A DNA stretch of 64,000 nucleotides from Ornithodoros turicata (taxonomy: Eukaryota; Arthropoda; Arachnida; Ixodida; Argasidae): NCBI RefSeq assembly GCF_037126465.1, contig NC_088206.1, positions 9,957,187-10,021,186 on the forward strand, given 5' to 3'. Numbering within the stretch: the first letter of the stretch is position 1; every line of letters begins with the position of its first letter. Below are positions 1-13,178 of this stretch, in pieces. Both the position numbers and the translations under genes were made by a program. The notes under the pieces were generated by a model. The model was not told the DNA's origin. It was given only the letters and a program-made list of their open reading frames with translations, and did not search any database.

Positions 1-60
1 TCCCCCCCCCCCATTTCATCACCACTTCTCCTTCATTTATTGTTGTTGTTGTTGTTGTGG
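1..60 (+). mobile_element. 3' tail of a non-LTR retrotransposon
   Basis: The stretch ending in TTCTCCTTCATTTATTG followed by five GTT triplets matches the reverse complement of 7,975-8,035, where it is the 3' end of a LINE relic. Only the terminal tail is in the window; the body would lie upstream. A poly-C run precedes it. Confidence 0.4.
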
Positions 61-696
61 TAAATACCAGTTATGTCGCGACGGAAAGCCACGAATTATC
101 ATCATCATTATGGATTGCTAATTACTAGAAATTGAGACATGCTTGTTACTGGAGACGGGAATGTTCAACCATGCTGTATACGTCTGCTATTGCTTTTTCA
201 CATACTACTTGCTACCGTATGAGCAACCCCCCCCCCCCCCCATCATTTAGCGTTTCAAATGCCTTCTGTTGCCGCAAACAACGTTCAAACGTCCAGTCGT
301 TCTAGTTCCACGGTAATTAAAAGCGATCTAATTAATCTACGTCCAATTAGCTGATGTAATTAGGCGAAGAAAGCTACGAAGCCGCACTGGCAGTCTTATC
401 ATTTGTCTTGTTTTTTTGTTTTTTTTAAGCTGGCCACAAAGAACGGAATCTAGCATAGTCCAAAGCTCCGAATACAACGATTCAAGCTCAAGTCACAGAC
501 GGATGCTGCCTTTCGTCGTACAGAGACATGCGTGGAACAAAGCCCGTTTTCTAAGTAATTCACATGCACATGGCGTACACGGTCAACAGTGCAGCGCAGC
601 GGTATCTAAGATATAGTAAGCTCAGCAGCGTCAAAACCTCCGGGTGTTATTTTTTTTTATATTTTCTTGGTTTAGGCTTATACTTTCGGTATTATA

Positions 697-882
697 CACT
701 CGTGGCCAAAAGCTTAGAGATGGACATCATTTTGTTTTAATTACTTTGTAATTAATTGCAAATCATCTGATCACTCTTCACGAGATCCTAAGGTGATTGC
801 AAACTGCTGCTACAGAAACAAAAGCACAAACTCTTGTTGAAACAAAAATTTATGTGAGTCTCAAAACCTTTGGCCACGACTG
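697..882. mobile_element. Tc1/mariner-type MITE, TA-flanked
   Basis: The two ends are imperfect inverted copies of about 30 bp built on CAGTCGTGGCCAAAAG, and each is bordered by TA (695-696 and 883-884), the target site used by Tc1/mariner elements. At 186 bp it has no coding capacity. The interior is A/T-rich. Confidence 0.5.
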
Positions 883-884
883 TA

Positions 885-3800
885 TGTCTCGTCGATGTGT
901 TGAACAAGACATCAGCATGGCATATTAAGTACCGAAACAGGTCCAAAGGCACAGCGAACAAAAACACCACATACGGTTAAGGCTTAAGGAAAATAGAATG
1001 ACTGGATTTACAAACACCAGGAAGATAACGGCATGTGCACTGGTCTTGAGGAATGCACAAGTCATTTTACGCAGAAGTGTTTTCTCCCATGCGTCAGGCT
1101 TTAAAAGAACGCTAGATAGTTGAAACCCTTCCGAAGGGGATTTTACGTTGGAGCTCTTAAAACTAAGGATTAGTTTAAGTAGCGAAGCCCTAGAAGGGAC
1201 ATAAATAAGAGACTTAAAAACGCGGCAGTCGTGAAACAAATGAAAGGAAAGTGCTTCACTAAGGACACCCAGGAGTAACTGACTCCCTGTGTTTCCAGAT
1301 TGGAACAGAATTAAGTTACCCTCCAAGACACTTTCGTGTGTCGGAATAGCAAGACTTTTCAGACAGTAGCGAAATGACATCAGGACCTGCAAAATGTGTA
1401 GCATTTCCATCTTTCTTTTCTCATTGAGGATGACTGGTGTGCTCGCACTTCTACTTCATGGGGTTAATTCCCATATTGTATTAAATAACCACCCCATTAA
1501 TAAATACCCCTTAAATAATCAGTATCCCTAGTTGATAATCAGTAGGTAACTAGTTGAGAATTGAGGAGAGAAACTTGAGAAACTTGAGAGAAACTTGAGA
1601 ATGAGGAGAGAAGTATTACCATTACCCACCCCTGACAATACGCGAAAAAAAAAAATCAGCTGAATATGTTGAATAGTTATGAAGATAAAAGGCGTCCAAC
1701 TTCGTAGAAAGCGCAGTGATCGAAATTCCCACACCTGAATGATGCTTAATTAAAAAAAAAAAAAACAACGAATTATTTTCAACTACTTTCAGCACCAATA
1801 TGCCTCCTAGGGACAAGGCTTTAATATATGTTTGAAAGAAAAAAAAAATTGCAGAAGTCGACCGAACCACCCCGCCTGATTCGGCGTGAAATCACCATAT
1901 TGTTATTAACCATCAATACTTCATGCCAACCCTTCAAATAACCCGTGCTTGTTGTGAACCTGGGATGATGCAGACGTATTATTTGTCTTCGAGAGCGGCA
2001 TACCCCGACCACCCGATACCCGATACTTACATTATTTTATGTTATATTATTATGTGCTGCGGACTTCTATTGCCTATTTTGCTAACGTGCTGCCTTCATA
2101 GGGATAACCACTGTCAGAAGCAGATTTGCAGCCAGCAGCCTCTGATAGAATGCGATAGCATTCGTACGAGTCTGCCGCCACTCCGAAGAACCCTCAAAGA
2201 ACGCTTCGAAGAGACTCGACAGAAGACGCTTCGACGCGATGAAAGCGTTTGGGAATTCCCTTGCTCTCCATCCGCAGACTGCATAACGTTAACTGACATA
2301 TTTGTGTTACACAACCGCCCAGAAGTAGCTGTTCTCACGTTACTTCGGGCCTACGTCACCACCATCATCATCATCATAATAATAATCATGAGGCATGTTC
2401 AATCAAGTCGTCAAAGTAACTTAAAATTGTGCATAAAGGATAGAGGATGGTCGCCCGCGCACGCTTCCTTTCGTACCGCAATAAATCGATTAGCATATAG
2501 AAATAGTGAGAGACTTCACATCAACATCGCATCATCGTACGAGTTAGTAAGCATGAAGAAGAGAAAGAACAGCTAGCACAACGAAAAAGCTCCTTTTTTG
2601 CGTTTCATAATGATATGTTCGAAGGACCACAAGAAAACAAAATTTAAAAAGCCTCAATGGCAGCGATACATAAGCCTGGAAAGACGGTCAGAAACGTGTA
2701 AGCAAAATTCAGGGAAAGAAAAAGAAGAGGTTGACGTTTCCGGGCATGAAACTTGCAAAATACCGCACAACAGGAAAACATATTTGTGCATTTCTACAAA
2801 CCTTCTGTCACCACACAGAGGGCCCCCTAAAAATAGCGCGGACGTTTGTAGAAGACACGTTTTTTCTCTTTCTCTCTCCCTGTTACTCTTTCTCCCCTGT
2901 TCCTTGATGACAAGCTTCCCGAGCACTTTCAACCAGCTCTCATGTTTCACGTCGGCAGCACGGTTACACGGCGCTCGCTTTCTCACTTGAAGAACGAACA
3001 CAAATAATTTTATCTGCCGTGACAAATTGATCTGTGTTCACCAAGTACCAAATTGCAAACTCAAGTATCCACTGCCTTCGATTCCACATAAATCAACTAA
3101 CCGAAAGAATCAGAAAGTGAAACTCTGTGTGTGGGGTGAAAAATGGCGTGAAGTGCCGAGGAAGTTAGCCATTAGAGACGAAAAAAGAGAAACGGGTAAT
3201 CTACACATTTCGAAAGGACCGTCTCTACCCATTTTTCTTTTAGCTACACAGAAACCACTGAAGGCTCTTCGGAATCGTCAAACGGGCTCTTCTAAGAGCT
3301 GCATCACGCTGTAGCGAAAGTGACATGAAAAATGGTGTGTTCTGGTGATTTCTAATACTGTGAACAAATGAATAAAGTGACATAGAAGATTAACTGGATC
3401 AGCGTATCTGGCCAGGGCTAAAAATGTTTGGAAGGAATTTGGAATTGAGGCTTTGTATGTATTTGTCCCTTCTATGTTATTCCAGCATCAGAACATCAGT
3501 TCTCTCAAGTCTAAAAATGTTTTTTGGGTATTTTTTAAACAAATTATTCATTAAAAGTGTCTAATAAATTTGCGCGAAACAACATTTTTTTTAACAACCT
3601 AGGGGCATGTGATACAATGTTTGTAATATCGGACAAGCATCATTGGTCCAATAGCGGTCCAACATCGGCAGTCAATATAAGTTACACTGGTCCAATATTG
3701 GCCGTGCAACTCAGTTCGATATTATGCCAATGAAACTGCCAACATTGGTCCAATGTTGCAAGTCCGTAGCGAAACAATGAAACATACGGGGTGTCCCAGA

Positions 3801-4917
3801 AAACCTGTCATTGAATTAGTATAATAAAAAACCTGCACCATCTAGAACCATGCGGTCAAGGCCATTTGTTCTAGCTAGGTTTTTGCCACCTCCTAATGTG
3901 AATGTCATGTAACGTAAGTTTAATTGTATAAATTTTGGCGAACTGAACTCGAAAATTTGGCAAGTAAAGGCCACTTTTTTACAGCACCAATGTGAAGAGC
4001 GTGCGAAATTTACTCCGCTCTTGACGTTAGCGTGTTCATAACACGCGGTATTAAATGTCCGTTCCAGGTGCCCTCCACGCTCGTTGGGACGTTGTTCTGA
4101 TAACAGCATGTGTGCTTAATTGTTCACACTGTAGACCGAAATCGGACTAGTTTGAATGAAACACCAACAGTGTTCTCTAAAAATAAGTTATATCTTCTTT
4201 TTCCTTACTATGCTTCAGTGCTGTAAAAATGACGCACGAGCGAAGAAAAATAGTAGTTGGTAAACGCGATTTCAACGAGGCGTGAGAAACGAAAAACGTA
4301 AAAATCCAGCACAGAAAAGGAAAAAAAAAAGTGCTGCGCATGCAACTTCCGCCTCCAGTCATGTGTAGTGCGACACGTTGTGACACGAAGCACACATATG
4401 TATACATGTTCTAAATTGAACTGTTCACAAGGCCCCGTCAAACACACCCCTCGCTGTTTAGTCTGTGATTAGGTGACGTCGCCTGCACACCACGTTTTCC
4501 TTGCTGGCTTGTTTCGCCGGCAATTCTTTCCTTTCTACCGACTGAGCGATGCTACCCAATATTATGGAAATGAGGCCAGAAAGAAAGAGTTTCCCTTGTC
4601 AAACGCACATGGGAGAGTTCGGGTTATGTACTATGATTATACTTGTGAACATCGGCATAAAACGTGGTTTCGATAGCCCTCAAGGAAAGTTGGAACCTGA
4701 TAAATGGAGACTGTCTACCAGTATGTGAGAAGTAGACCACGAACTTCATGCTAATGCATGTTGTTGTTTTTTTCTCTTTCTCTCTCTCTCTCGATATGGT
4801 TTCGTATATCGACGATGAAAAAACACTTTTCGTCTTGGTTTTGGACCGCTCGGGAGGGTTCTCTGGTGCATATAAATGCATGTTTTGCATATATTATGCA
4901 TATTTCCCATGAAAGTA
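885..4917. other. Intergenic DNA without a supportable gene
   Basis: I see no ORF with a recognisable domain here. The content is homopolymers, an ATC microsatellite near 2,362-2,390, a CT run near 4,771-4,795, short palindromes of the TTGGTCCAAT type at 3,640-3,760, and a lone GGGGTGTCCCAG motif at 3,789 like the ends of mariner-related elements. ORFs of 161 aa (minus, 925-1,410) and 217 aa (plus, 1,923-2,576) have low-complexity or unstructured translations and no family signature. Confidence 0.5.
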
Positions 4918-5244
4918 CAGGTCCCGACAAAAGTTTACGGAACACGCGAGCGGTATATTTCCTCCTCGGTGCGACACCCTACCGGCGAGCGGAAACGGGC
5001 TCGTTCACTCAGCCCTCAGAGGGGTGAGCGAGTGCGCTGGTAGCGACACACAGCGGTGGTTTCGGTATCGCTTGAACGTGCGGCGAAACGTGGTTTGAAT
5101 TGGTGTAGCTGCTGCATGGAGCTGCTGGTGCACTCCTCAACCCCTCTGAACGAGTGAACAAGCCCGCTTCCGCTTGCTGCTAGGGTGTCGCACCGAGAGC
5201 AAAATACACCACTCGCGTGTTCCGTAAACTTTTGTCGGGACCTG
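4918..5244. mobile_element. Long-TIR MITE, Tc1/mariner type
   Basis: The left end, CAGGTCCCGACAAAAGTTTA, recurs inverted at the right end. The inverted similarity runs inward for more than 60 bp with few mismatches and more loosely to about 120 bp, so most of the 327-bp element is foldback. TA dinucleotides flank both ends (4,916-4,917; 5,245-5,246). No transposase is encoded. It sits in A/T-rich DNA with repeated TGCATATT motifs that resume beyond it. Confidence 0.7.
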
Positions 5245-5551
5245 TACGTGAAAACTGCATATTTTGCCGTATTTTCAGGTGCGAGAGCTTCCTCGTTCTT
5301 TTTTCATGGATGGTTTTGCTGGTTTCGCGGCGGCGTTGGGTCGTCTTTCGTGAAAATTCTGGTCGAAATCGACTATTTGTCATGTTTCGGTGGGGCGAGC
5401 TGCGGTGTTCGGCCCATACCCTGGCTGCTCCATCCTCCACTGCGTGCATGGCAGATGGGCCATACTTCACCTTCGTCACATTGCCGTTACAATGACTGGA
5501 GGCGTTCGCATTTTAATCGGCATGATGCAGTGCCGAATGCAAAGCCATCAT

Positions 5552-5638
5552 GAAACAAGTCTGAGCATGGGCAACACGACAAACACGAACATACGTGTAT
5601 GTTCGTGTTTTTCATGTTGCCCGTGCTCAGGCTTGTTT
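5552..5638. repeat. Near-perfect 87-bp palindrome
   Basis: Two arms of about 43 bp meet with almost no loop at ACATACGTGTATGT. The outer part reads GAAACAAG on one side and CTTGTTTC on the other. About five mismatches separate the arms, and most are transitions compatible with G-U pairing in RNA. Confidence 0.75.
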
Positions 5639-5639
5639 C

Positions 5640-7977
5640 GTCTCGGGTTTCGTCCAGTCGGGTTTAGCCTGTGTTTACGAATCACGAACGCGAAGCCTTC
5701 AGCTCCATGATTTGGTACATCTTTGGCTCAAGTATATTTTGTTGTGAGCTGCAGAACGAAGGCGGCTTTATTTTACCGTGTTATCCCTAATAAAATACTC
5801 ACCTCTTTAAAAAAATAGGCATTTGGCGCATTGCTTTCGAACCATGAACATTCAAAACATTGCATATATTGCGGTATATGCAATGCAAAATATGCAAGAT
5901 GCGTTGCAAAAATATGCAGTAATGAAATCTTTTACTGCATATTTGGAATATTTTTAGTGCGACTTGCAAGCATATTTCGAGAGTTTTTAATGCATATTTA
6001 TCCGCACTCTAGCGAGAAGTATTACAATGTTTGTTATCCTCATCTGACCGGGGTCATTCGGAGCACAACCAGAGTTTTTCGCGTAGGATTACTCGTTTCC
6101 GATTTCTTACGCGAAGGACACTTTAGAAATTGCATGTAACGTTTTGCCGTTACCGGGCATATCGCGTCCGTGAGCATAGAGTCAGAAAATCTGCAGAGCA
6201 ACCTTTCACGTCTACGACTCCTCCACCAATTTCGTCCCAGCGCTTCGAGACACGCTCGGTCACCAAGCAAAGACCATCAACGTCGTCTGCAAGAGGTTCT
6301 TCAGCGGTTTCAAATAGTGCTGCAATGTTATCAACTTACTTACCAGTCAAAGTTATCAACTGATTAACGCAATGAACATGACGAAAGTCACAAAGATCTT
6401 CTACGCCCAAATTCTACGCCCAAAACCTCGCAGACCTCTCCTACGGAGAGAGCCCCCATCTCACCCTCCACAAACCTAGTTCTTGTAATCCCGCCACTGT
6501 ACGTCTGCACAAAAAAATAATGAAAACTCGAAAGTGTTTTTATATACTGCCATGACACACAAACACATCAATCTAGTGCCAATATTCTATTATGCCCGAT
6601 TATGAAGCACAGGCGGCAAGCCTCACCGCCCGCAGCACGTCGTTGCAATCGCGGCTTCTCCCGCACCTGTTTCTTTTCTTCTTCTTTTTTAAGGAGTAGC
6701 AAGCCGGCGCTTGCCTGGCTGACATCTCCTTTTGTGTGAATAAACATATACCCCCCCCCCCCCCCGATTATCTTACATGCGGCATAATCAACAAAGCAAT
6801 GTATTGAACATGAATATGTCATTGAATGGTCTTAAAACAAGTGGTTGGTTCAAAAAAACATAACTGCTGAGAAAACATAAAGACATGTGCTGAGTTTCAG
6901 GCACTGTACTGAATGGTAACGTTATCAATCCTCATTTGCAGAAAGCGCGGCGCGTACTTCCTTTTGTGACGATTAACCTAACTGTATTAGGTGTCACAAA
7001 AAGATATACGCTTCCCTGGTGCTTGCAATAAACCAGAGGAGCAAGTAGTGCCATTCAGGCTAGCAGCATCTTATGCAGTGAAGTTCTGCTTTAAGAGTTC
7101 AGGGCTCTTGACACACCCGATGCCAATACTGCCGCGGTCCAAAACCAGATGCAAACCATTGGAACCGTTTATTACAATAAGTTGTCCAACGTTAATACAG
7201 GAAATGAGATACGAAGCCAAGTTATTGCTCGACACGCCCGGCAAGCCTTCGCTTCGTTTGACTAATGCGATTTTCATAGCAGGCTAATAAGATTCCTCTT
7301 CGCAAGATTAGATATAGGACGACAAAACGTATTTACGACACTGATATTCTCGTCATTCGTCTCGTAAAATGACATCGTAAAAGTATAAAACAATTAAAAA
7401 GGGCGACGCGGTACTGAGGGAGTCTCTCTTCGAAAACAACATCCCTCTTATCTTTAGAAGCAGGAAGTTTCGAAGCGGGCTTTGCTCTTCCAAGAGAAGG
7501 GTGACTCAGTAAATTTAATACAACTACGAACAAATGAAATATATAAGGAGCACCTAAGAATACGCCTATAACATCGTGGAGTTTAAATGCATTGGCTAAA
7601 TCACATTGCGTTTGCGTCGAGGACACGTGGCCATACATTAACTTTCCTACATTTACTTTTGTCGATTTCCAAGATGCCCAGAAGAAGTGACAAAGCAAGT
7701 GAACGTGATGCCTATGTGGTTATGCTTAGTGATGCAGTAATTCCCACAAGCAGACCCTCAATCCTATATGAAAACAGAAAAGTAATATCTGGAATGATTT
7801 TATGGTTGGATGAGGAAAATGCGTGCGGGCAGAGAGGATTTTTTTCTCGTGCGTATGAAGAAGCAAACGCTGTTTCACTCTGTTTAACGGATTAACAGTG
7901 CCATGGCTAACGACAAGTTTGGTGCGCGTACCTGAAATGAATGCGAATAACAACAACAATAATATGTACTTTGGAAG
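5640..7977. other. Intergenic DNA without a supportable gene
   Basis: This holds A/T-rich DNA with many TGCATATT-like motifs (5,860-6,000), a poly-C run at 6,752-6,766 and scattered short ORFs with no domain signature. No promoter, RNA gene or transposon terminus stands out. Confidence 0.45.
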
Positions 7978-8427
7978 TACATCATCATCAACAACAACAA
8001 CAACAATAATAAATGAAGGAGAAGTGATGATTACATGGGATGTTTCCCCGTGGTAGCCCCAGGACCCTACCCCACTTCACAGATGTTAATATGAGAGGAT
8101 GAATTATGGTGAACACGAAGCGACTACAGGTTGATGTTCTGTTTAGAGCTCTTCGAGGAGTCCAGTGGCTTGCATGAAAGCAAAAAGGGAGCGAAGAGTC
8201 CGGCACTGATGTGCATGGGAGCTCCATGGGTACTTTGGACAAGCTGAATGGCCTATGGTCAAGGAGCTCAAGTTGCCGTCGAAACATCCGGCGATCACAC
8301 GTGTACCGGTGTAAAGGCAATCACGAAAAACTAATAACCGTGGCAGGTGAGAAAAGTGGTTCGTTGGTCTATTTCTTACACTAGCTATGTGCTTTAATTG
8401 GCTGCATCTTCGGCAGCCTTGTCCCAA
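7978..8427 (-). mobile_element. Non-LTR retrotransposon, C-terminal ORF and 3' UTR relic
   Basis: On the minus strand the translation includes LDHRPFSLSKV and then, in another frame, AFMQATGLLEEL. In arthropod RNase H-bearing LINEs of the I/R1 kind, ORF2 ends with a similar block (compare LDNRPFS and ILGPWP at 14,867-15,100). The ORF is frameshifted. The 3' UTR ends in CTTCATTTATTATT plus GTT repeats. Only the last ~450 bp of the element remains, as expected from 5' truncation during target-primed insertion. Family placement is inference. Confidence 0.5.
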
Positions 8428-8989
8428 ACTATAGCTTCATTGGGCCGAGTGTATCGTGGTCGTGGCCGTAAGAGGCGCCACAGTCACGTGGCCCTACGAA
8501 GCTACGGACGGACCTACACTCTAGTTGGCTTATCAAGCTATCGCATCAACACTATAATCGCACGGAGCACGCTCTCATGCAACACCTCCTAGTTTCCACT
8601 GAATGACGCCTGAAGCGACGTCGCTTGCATGGAGCGGAAGTAGACGCGGCTATCCGGCGTTCTGAGGGGAGAGGCGCCGAGCCAATTGTAGTAGCAGTAT
8701 GTAAGCTGGATAGGGTGCTGTAGCAGGGTGGCTGGCCCCTGGGCCGCTTGCAGCTTCATTTCTTTCGTAGGGGCTATGGTGTTTGGTGCTTTATGGTTCA
8801 AGAGCAACTAAGTTCAAATAATGCCAAGACACTTGATCTGTTTTTCATGCTCTGTTTGCGTGTTCTGTGCTGACTTAAGACTAATAGGGTCTTATGTGTC
8901 GTTGATTTGAAAAGAACGATGACCGTTTTCGTGAGAAACTTTACCTGCTGTAGCATATCGTCGGCATCGACAATGAGGAAGATAGCGCA

Positions 8990-9219
8990 GAGCGAGCGAC
9001 CTATAGCAACCTGGGCGATCCCGTCCAATAAACCAGTTGTTGTTGTCACTCGGGCCGTTCACTTCATCCCTCTCAGGCTCCTACATATTTGGTGACCCGG
9101 AACACCCGCCGATGTTCGGCACGAGCCCGCCTTCTGATCAGCCTTCCGCTACCCTTCCACCTCCTGGTATGGCCAGCTCTTCCTCTGTGCCACCCGTGGC
9201 ACACGTCGCCGTGCCGTGA
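8990..9219 (+). mobile_element. LTR-retrotransposon leader with truncated gag start
   Basis: The segment CTCAGGCTCCTACA followed by TATTTGGTGACCCGG resembles the 3' end of an LTR plus the downstream leader of Gypsy or BEL elements. An ATG at 9,112 then opens a Pro/Ser/Ala-rich reading frame (MFGTSPPSDQPSATLPPPGM) of the sort that begins arthropod gag proteins, ending after VAHVAVP at 9,219. No gag body, protease or polymerase follows. The upstream LTR boundary, perhaps near 8,600, cannot be fixed because no second LTR is present. Confidence 0.35.
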
Positions 9220-9464
9220 AGTTGGTAAGAGCGAAGACATAAGTGAGTTGTTAAACTTGAAGCAAGCTACGGAGAGATTTGTGCGATATACCCACAGCAA
9301 TAATTGCCACTAATACCTCCCGGCCTCCCTTGGGGGCCTCTCTTTGGTTCCTTATAAGCGCCACGAAGAAACTGTGGCTATCAGCTGCGCATGAACGTTG
9401 GCATATGTAGCGAGGACAGCAGGAAGTTAGCTGGAGGGTACAGGCAGAGAGTTTGGCGTGCGTC

Positions 9465-9605
9465 TTGGGCAGACTTCAGGGGGAACTGTGTCCGCATAAT
9501 TTGTCTGGAAAGTCTGCCGGGAAACCCAGGGAAAGCCTTACACAGTAGAACAGGTGGTGGGGTTTGAACCCACTACCTCCTAATCTTCCGCACGACCCTG
9601 GGTAC
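9465..9605 (-). mobile_element. tRNA-derived SINE, tick Ruka-like (fragment)
   Basis: Read on the minus strand it carries a degenerate pol III B box (GGGTTCAAACCCC) preceded by a tRNA-like stretch, then the unrelated SINE body with GGGTTTCCCGGCAGAC. The same body occurs at 24,600-24,842, 46,410-46,530 and 59,020-59,145. Short tRNA-related elements of this kind are common in ixodid ticks. Confidence 0.5.
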
Positions 9606-10374
9606 CATTCAAAGAGCGCGCGCTTGTATGCTGTCGGCCATGCTTCACGTGATGTCGTTCACGTTGTCCGGCAGCGCGGACGTCGCGGAGTTACAGCGTA
9701 GGCGGTGGGCTGCGGAGCTTTCGCGAAAAGCATAGAGTTCGCAGACGTGCCGCCATTGTTGCGGGAGGTGCAGACGCGGTGGAAGAAAATGACGAACGTA
9801 AGCACCGTGCGACAGAGCGGACCGCCATATTACATTCGGCCAGATGCTCAACAATGCACCAAAGAGTACCGAGAGTAGTAAGTGTACTGCACCGCCAGCA
9901 GTTGGGTTGGGTATCCCCCCTGGCGATGAAACTCCTCAACCATCTTTATGAAGTAACGTTGTTGGTGCTTTTGTTGACATTAACAAGAAGCAAACACGTC
10001 TCCAGGCGAAGATCTAGGACGCATTCGGCAATGCGCCAAAGAATACATTGGATTTTTCTTCGGTTCGTCATCGTCGTCATCATCACGACGCTTTAGGCAT
10101 ATCATCTTTGCCAAATATTGGATGTAGCTCGGTTGCGGGCAAGGGTGGCTATAAGACCATGCTGGTAACAACCAAATAGGTTAATGGGCCTCCTCGTTTC
10201 CCTTGCCTCTCCCCCCAAGCAATGTGCAGCCAGTGCAGACTAGCACATCTTTCGTCTATTCAACGATACCCCCTCACCTGCCTCTTACACAGGCATATGC
10301 TTGATTTCCTGATGAACCTTTTGAACTTTTCCTTGTCACATTAATCATATGGAAGGTGAAGGTGTTCGATTGGC

Positions 10375-10540
10375 GGTAGCACTGAGCATCAACTGCAGTT
10401 TCCCACGCAGAAGCTGCATTAGGAGTGGGGAGTGGAGCGTCGACTGAATGATGGCAGTTGAAGAAAAGGCACCAGCAGTGGGATCCTCTGATTGCCGGTC
10501 AGATGCGCTACCCATTACACCATGCCACCTGCACTCTCTC
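10375..10540 (-). mobile_element. tRNA-like SINE, family with TGCTGGTGCC tail
   Basis: On the minus strand the sequence reads as a tRNA-like fold with anticodon stem TCTGA/TCAGA, then CCCACTGCTGGTGCC and TTTTCTTCAACTGCCA. The same tail follows the tRNA-Phe-like elements at 31,006, 40,963, 46,133, 52,757 and 58,738, so this is a more divergent member of that family. The B box is degraded. Confidence 0.45.
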
Positions 10541-10819
10541 TTCAACTTACCAAGCCACCCCGTATGGCGCCGAGAAGTTTGGGAGTCGCCCCCTGGTGTT
10601 CACCGAACGAACCCTATCGTGGGGATATTCCCAGGCAGTATTCGCAGGTTGCATTGCGTATCAAGGCATTGCACGTGTAAGAGGCTGTCCAGCGTTGATC
10701 TTTCCTGAGCATGATGAAAACGACATATGTGTTCCAAGAAAGTCGCATTTTCATTCAAATTCCTTTGTTGCCTTTGTGCCATTAAAACCATAATCTTTCT
10801 CTCTCTCTCTCTCTCATTC

Positions 10820-13039
10820 AAATACGACAGTTTTTGCTGTAAGTAAGAGAAACGAAACGAAAACGAGGATCTCCACCAAGAGGCGGCACGGTGGCGCCCG
10901 TAGTGAGGGTCTTGTATGCAACCGGACGTTGTGAGGTCTGTGTTTTGTGTTTTTTTTTTCTCTCCCTCTTTCTATGTTTATATGCCCTCATCTCCTACAA
11001 CGTGGGACGTCGGGTTGTGGCAGAAAATATACGTGTACTTTGCGAGACGTGTCTAACTGACGCGGCATTGTAAAACCCGTTCATCCAAGGTTGGATATGT
11101 TATAATTATAAATCAGCGTCAAAAGAATCCAGCTGAATCATAAACAGGGGCAATCCTGTTTCACGGAACAACGGCTCGGTTCTAAGCTTTTAACAGCGAA
11201 ATTGTTTCAGCGGCCAGATTAGCAGAACTCCATCGCACCTCGTATACGATGGGAAAGCAAAGCTGAAACGCGGTGCACAATTGCTTCCACAGTGGCCCAC
11301 AGAAATCTTGCACACCCATGAAGTGCTTTAACCCTTTCATGTTCATTTGCCACTTGTTCGTTCGATCATGTTATCGTATCATTGATCCCGTCAACACGTG
11401 ATGGTCTGTACTGTTAACCACCTTTTACTGAAACATGTGACCTGGGGCAGCAGTATCCACGCGTGTGGAGCCAGAATCTGTCTGATATTTTTAGCTCAAA
11501 TCCAGGCCAATCCAATCCTAGTCACCTCAAACGTTTGTTAGGGGAAGTAGGGTCTGTCCTTCCGTCTACCTTATTGCACTCTTACGATGTGTACCGACAA
11601 CAACTGCTCCGGATCGAACCCCTCGCCAAGGGGTGCGGAAGTGCTGGAACTTCCTCGGAAAGGCAGACGAAAAAAAATGTGGTGCGGCTGAAGTGGGGCT
11701 CTTCATCTCGGGCTGTCTTGACCATCACACGTAAGGCGAGTGTTGGAGGAAGACATTGGGTACATCCGGGCGTTCGACGAGAGCTAACGACAGCGCAATC
11801 AGCGCTTTAATTGAGATTCTGTCAGGCCTGACAGTTCAAGAGCATGTAAACGCTTCCTTTTTCAGGAACCTATCTAAAGGGCTTACGGTGCAACAACAAC
11901 AACAACAACAGCCACTGGACAATGATGACAACGTGGAGGCGTTTCACCCTCACTTTCACTTTTCCTTTCTTACAAACAAACTTCAGGTGTTTCACGGCTG
12001 TGATACTGCACCTTACCCCATGACATGTGAGGCAGTTTATGAATGATACGAGGGTCAAGGGGAATGAATCAAATATGAGTACATTCAGGGAAGAACTGAA
12101 GTGCCCGATACAGAACGAAAAGATGAGAAATTGAAGCGCCGAGAGAAGCACCGGTGGGCCGTAGGGTACATTTTCCGTAACGTGCTGCGGTTTTACATAA
12201 TAGTGTTATTATTCCGCAATCTTTACAGATCAGCAATTCTATCTCATAAGGCATATTATTCAAAGATAAGTTGATACGTAGGCTAAAAAAAAAAGAAGAA
12301 GAAAAACTAGAAATTACTAAAGGAAAATACGTCCGCAGCATCACAGAAAGCAAAATAAAACTTCCGTTATCATAGGTATTCGCTCCGAGATCGAGCAGTG
12401 TCGGCGCGCTGCGGAGAAACGATGAACTATACCATTGTGTGGACGCACCTTCTGCTTTTACACGTTTATTCATTGTTTACTGCAGTAGGTGGAGCATTGG
12501 AGAACCGGACAGTATCGTACCAGTGATCTTCCGGTGAATATATACTAGAATTACGGAAAAGAACTATCAACTCCGAACATCGGCCCACGTGTTATCCACA
12601 CTAGAAGGGTGACAGTTTCGCCCCCTATAGGTCGATCTCGCAGCGAATATGGTTCTTATATATATATTGCATTAATAATATGGATGATCCTAAACATGAA
12701 CGCGGAAACACGAAAGGAACCCTAACGTACGCTGCGGCAACGCCATCCGGTGGTGAGTCACAAATGAAGTGGCATTCACTCACCGCCTGTACATGTATCT
12801 GTTGTTGTTGTTGCAGCAACGCCCATGTGACGAGGTGGGGTACTGTACCCTGCAGAGAAACACACCGCGTCACGATCACTCTATTTGTTGTTGGCGTTGT
12901 TGAAGCAACGCATAAGGCATTCACTTGGCATGAACACAGGACATGGTGGAGCCACTTCCGTACATTCCGCCCTTCCAACAGATAGTGCAAATATTTTATA
13001 TTGTTATCATGTTTATTGTGTTTGTGTGCGTGTCTTAGG
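10820..13039. other. Intergenic DNA without a supportable gene
   Basis: Contents are short microsatellites (CAACAA near 11,890, GTT near 12,798) and short ORFs, the longest 134-160 aa on the minus strand, none with a motif I recognise. A long CT microsatellite ends just before it, at about 10,816. Confidence 0.4.
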
Positions 13040-13178
13040 GCATCGTACGCTATCGGCTTTGCGTACGTAAGGTACAGCGTTGGTGGTTCCGCGCATGCGC
13101 AAAACAAAGCGTTTCGCGCAGTGCGCAGAGGCAGTACACTGTCCCTTACGTACGCAAGGGCAACAGCGTATACGATGC
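13040..13178. mobile_element. Short foldback element (MITE-like)
   Basis: The ends GCATCGTACGCT and AGCGTATACGATGC are inverted copies, and the homology continues inward through TTGCGTACGTAAGG, giving about 35 bp of terminal inverted repeat in a 139-bp element. TTA lies just outside the left end and TAA just outside the right, compatible with a PIF/Harbinger-type TWA target, but that is inference. Confidence 0.4.

Noticed and set aside
925..1410. 161-codon minus-strand ORF as a gene
   Set aside because: No motif and no homolog elsewhere in the window; plausible chance frame.
1923..2576. 217-codon plus-strand ORF as a gene
   Set aside because: Includes a translated ATC microsatellite (Ile run); no domain, and the composition matches random frames.
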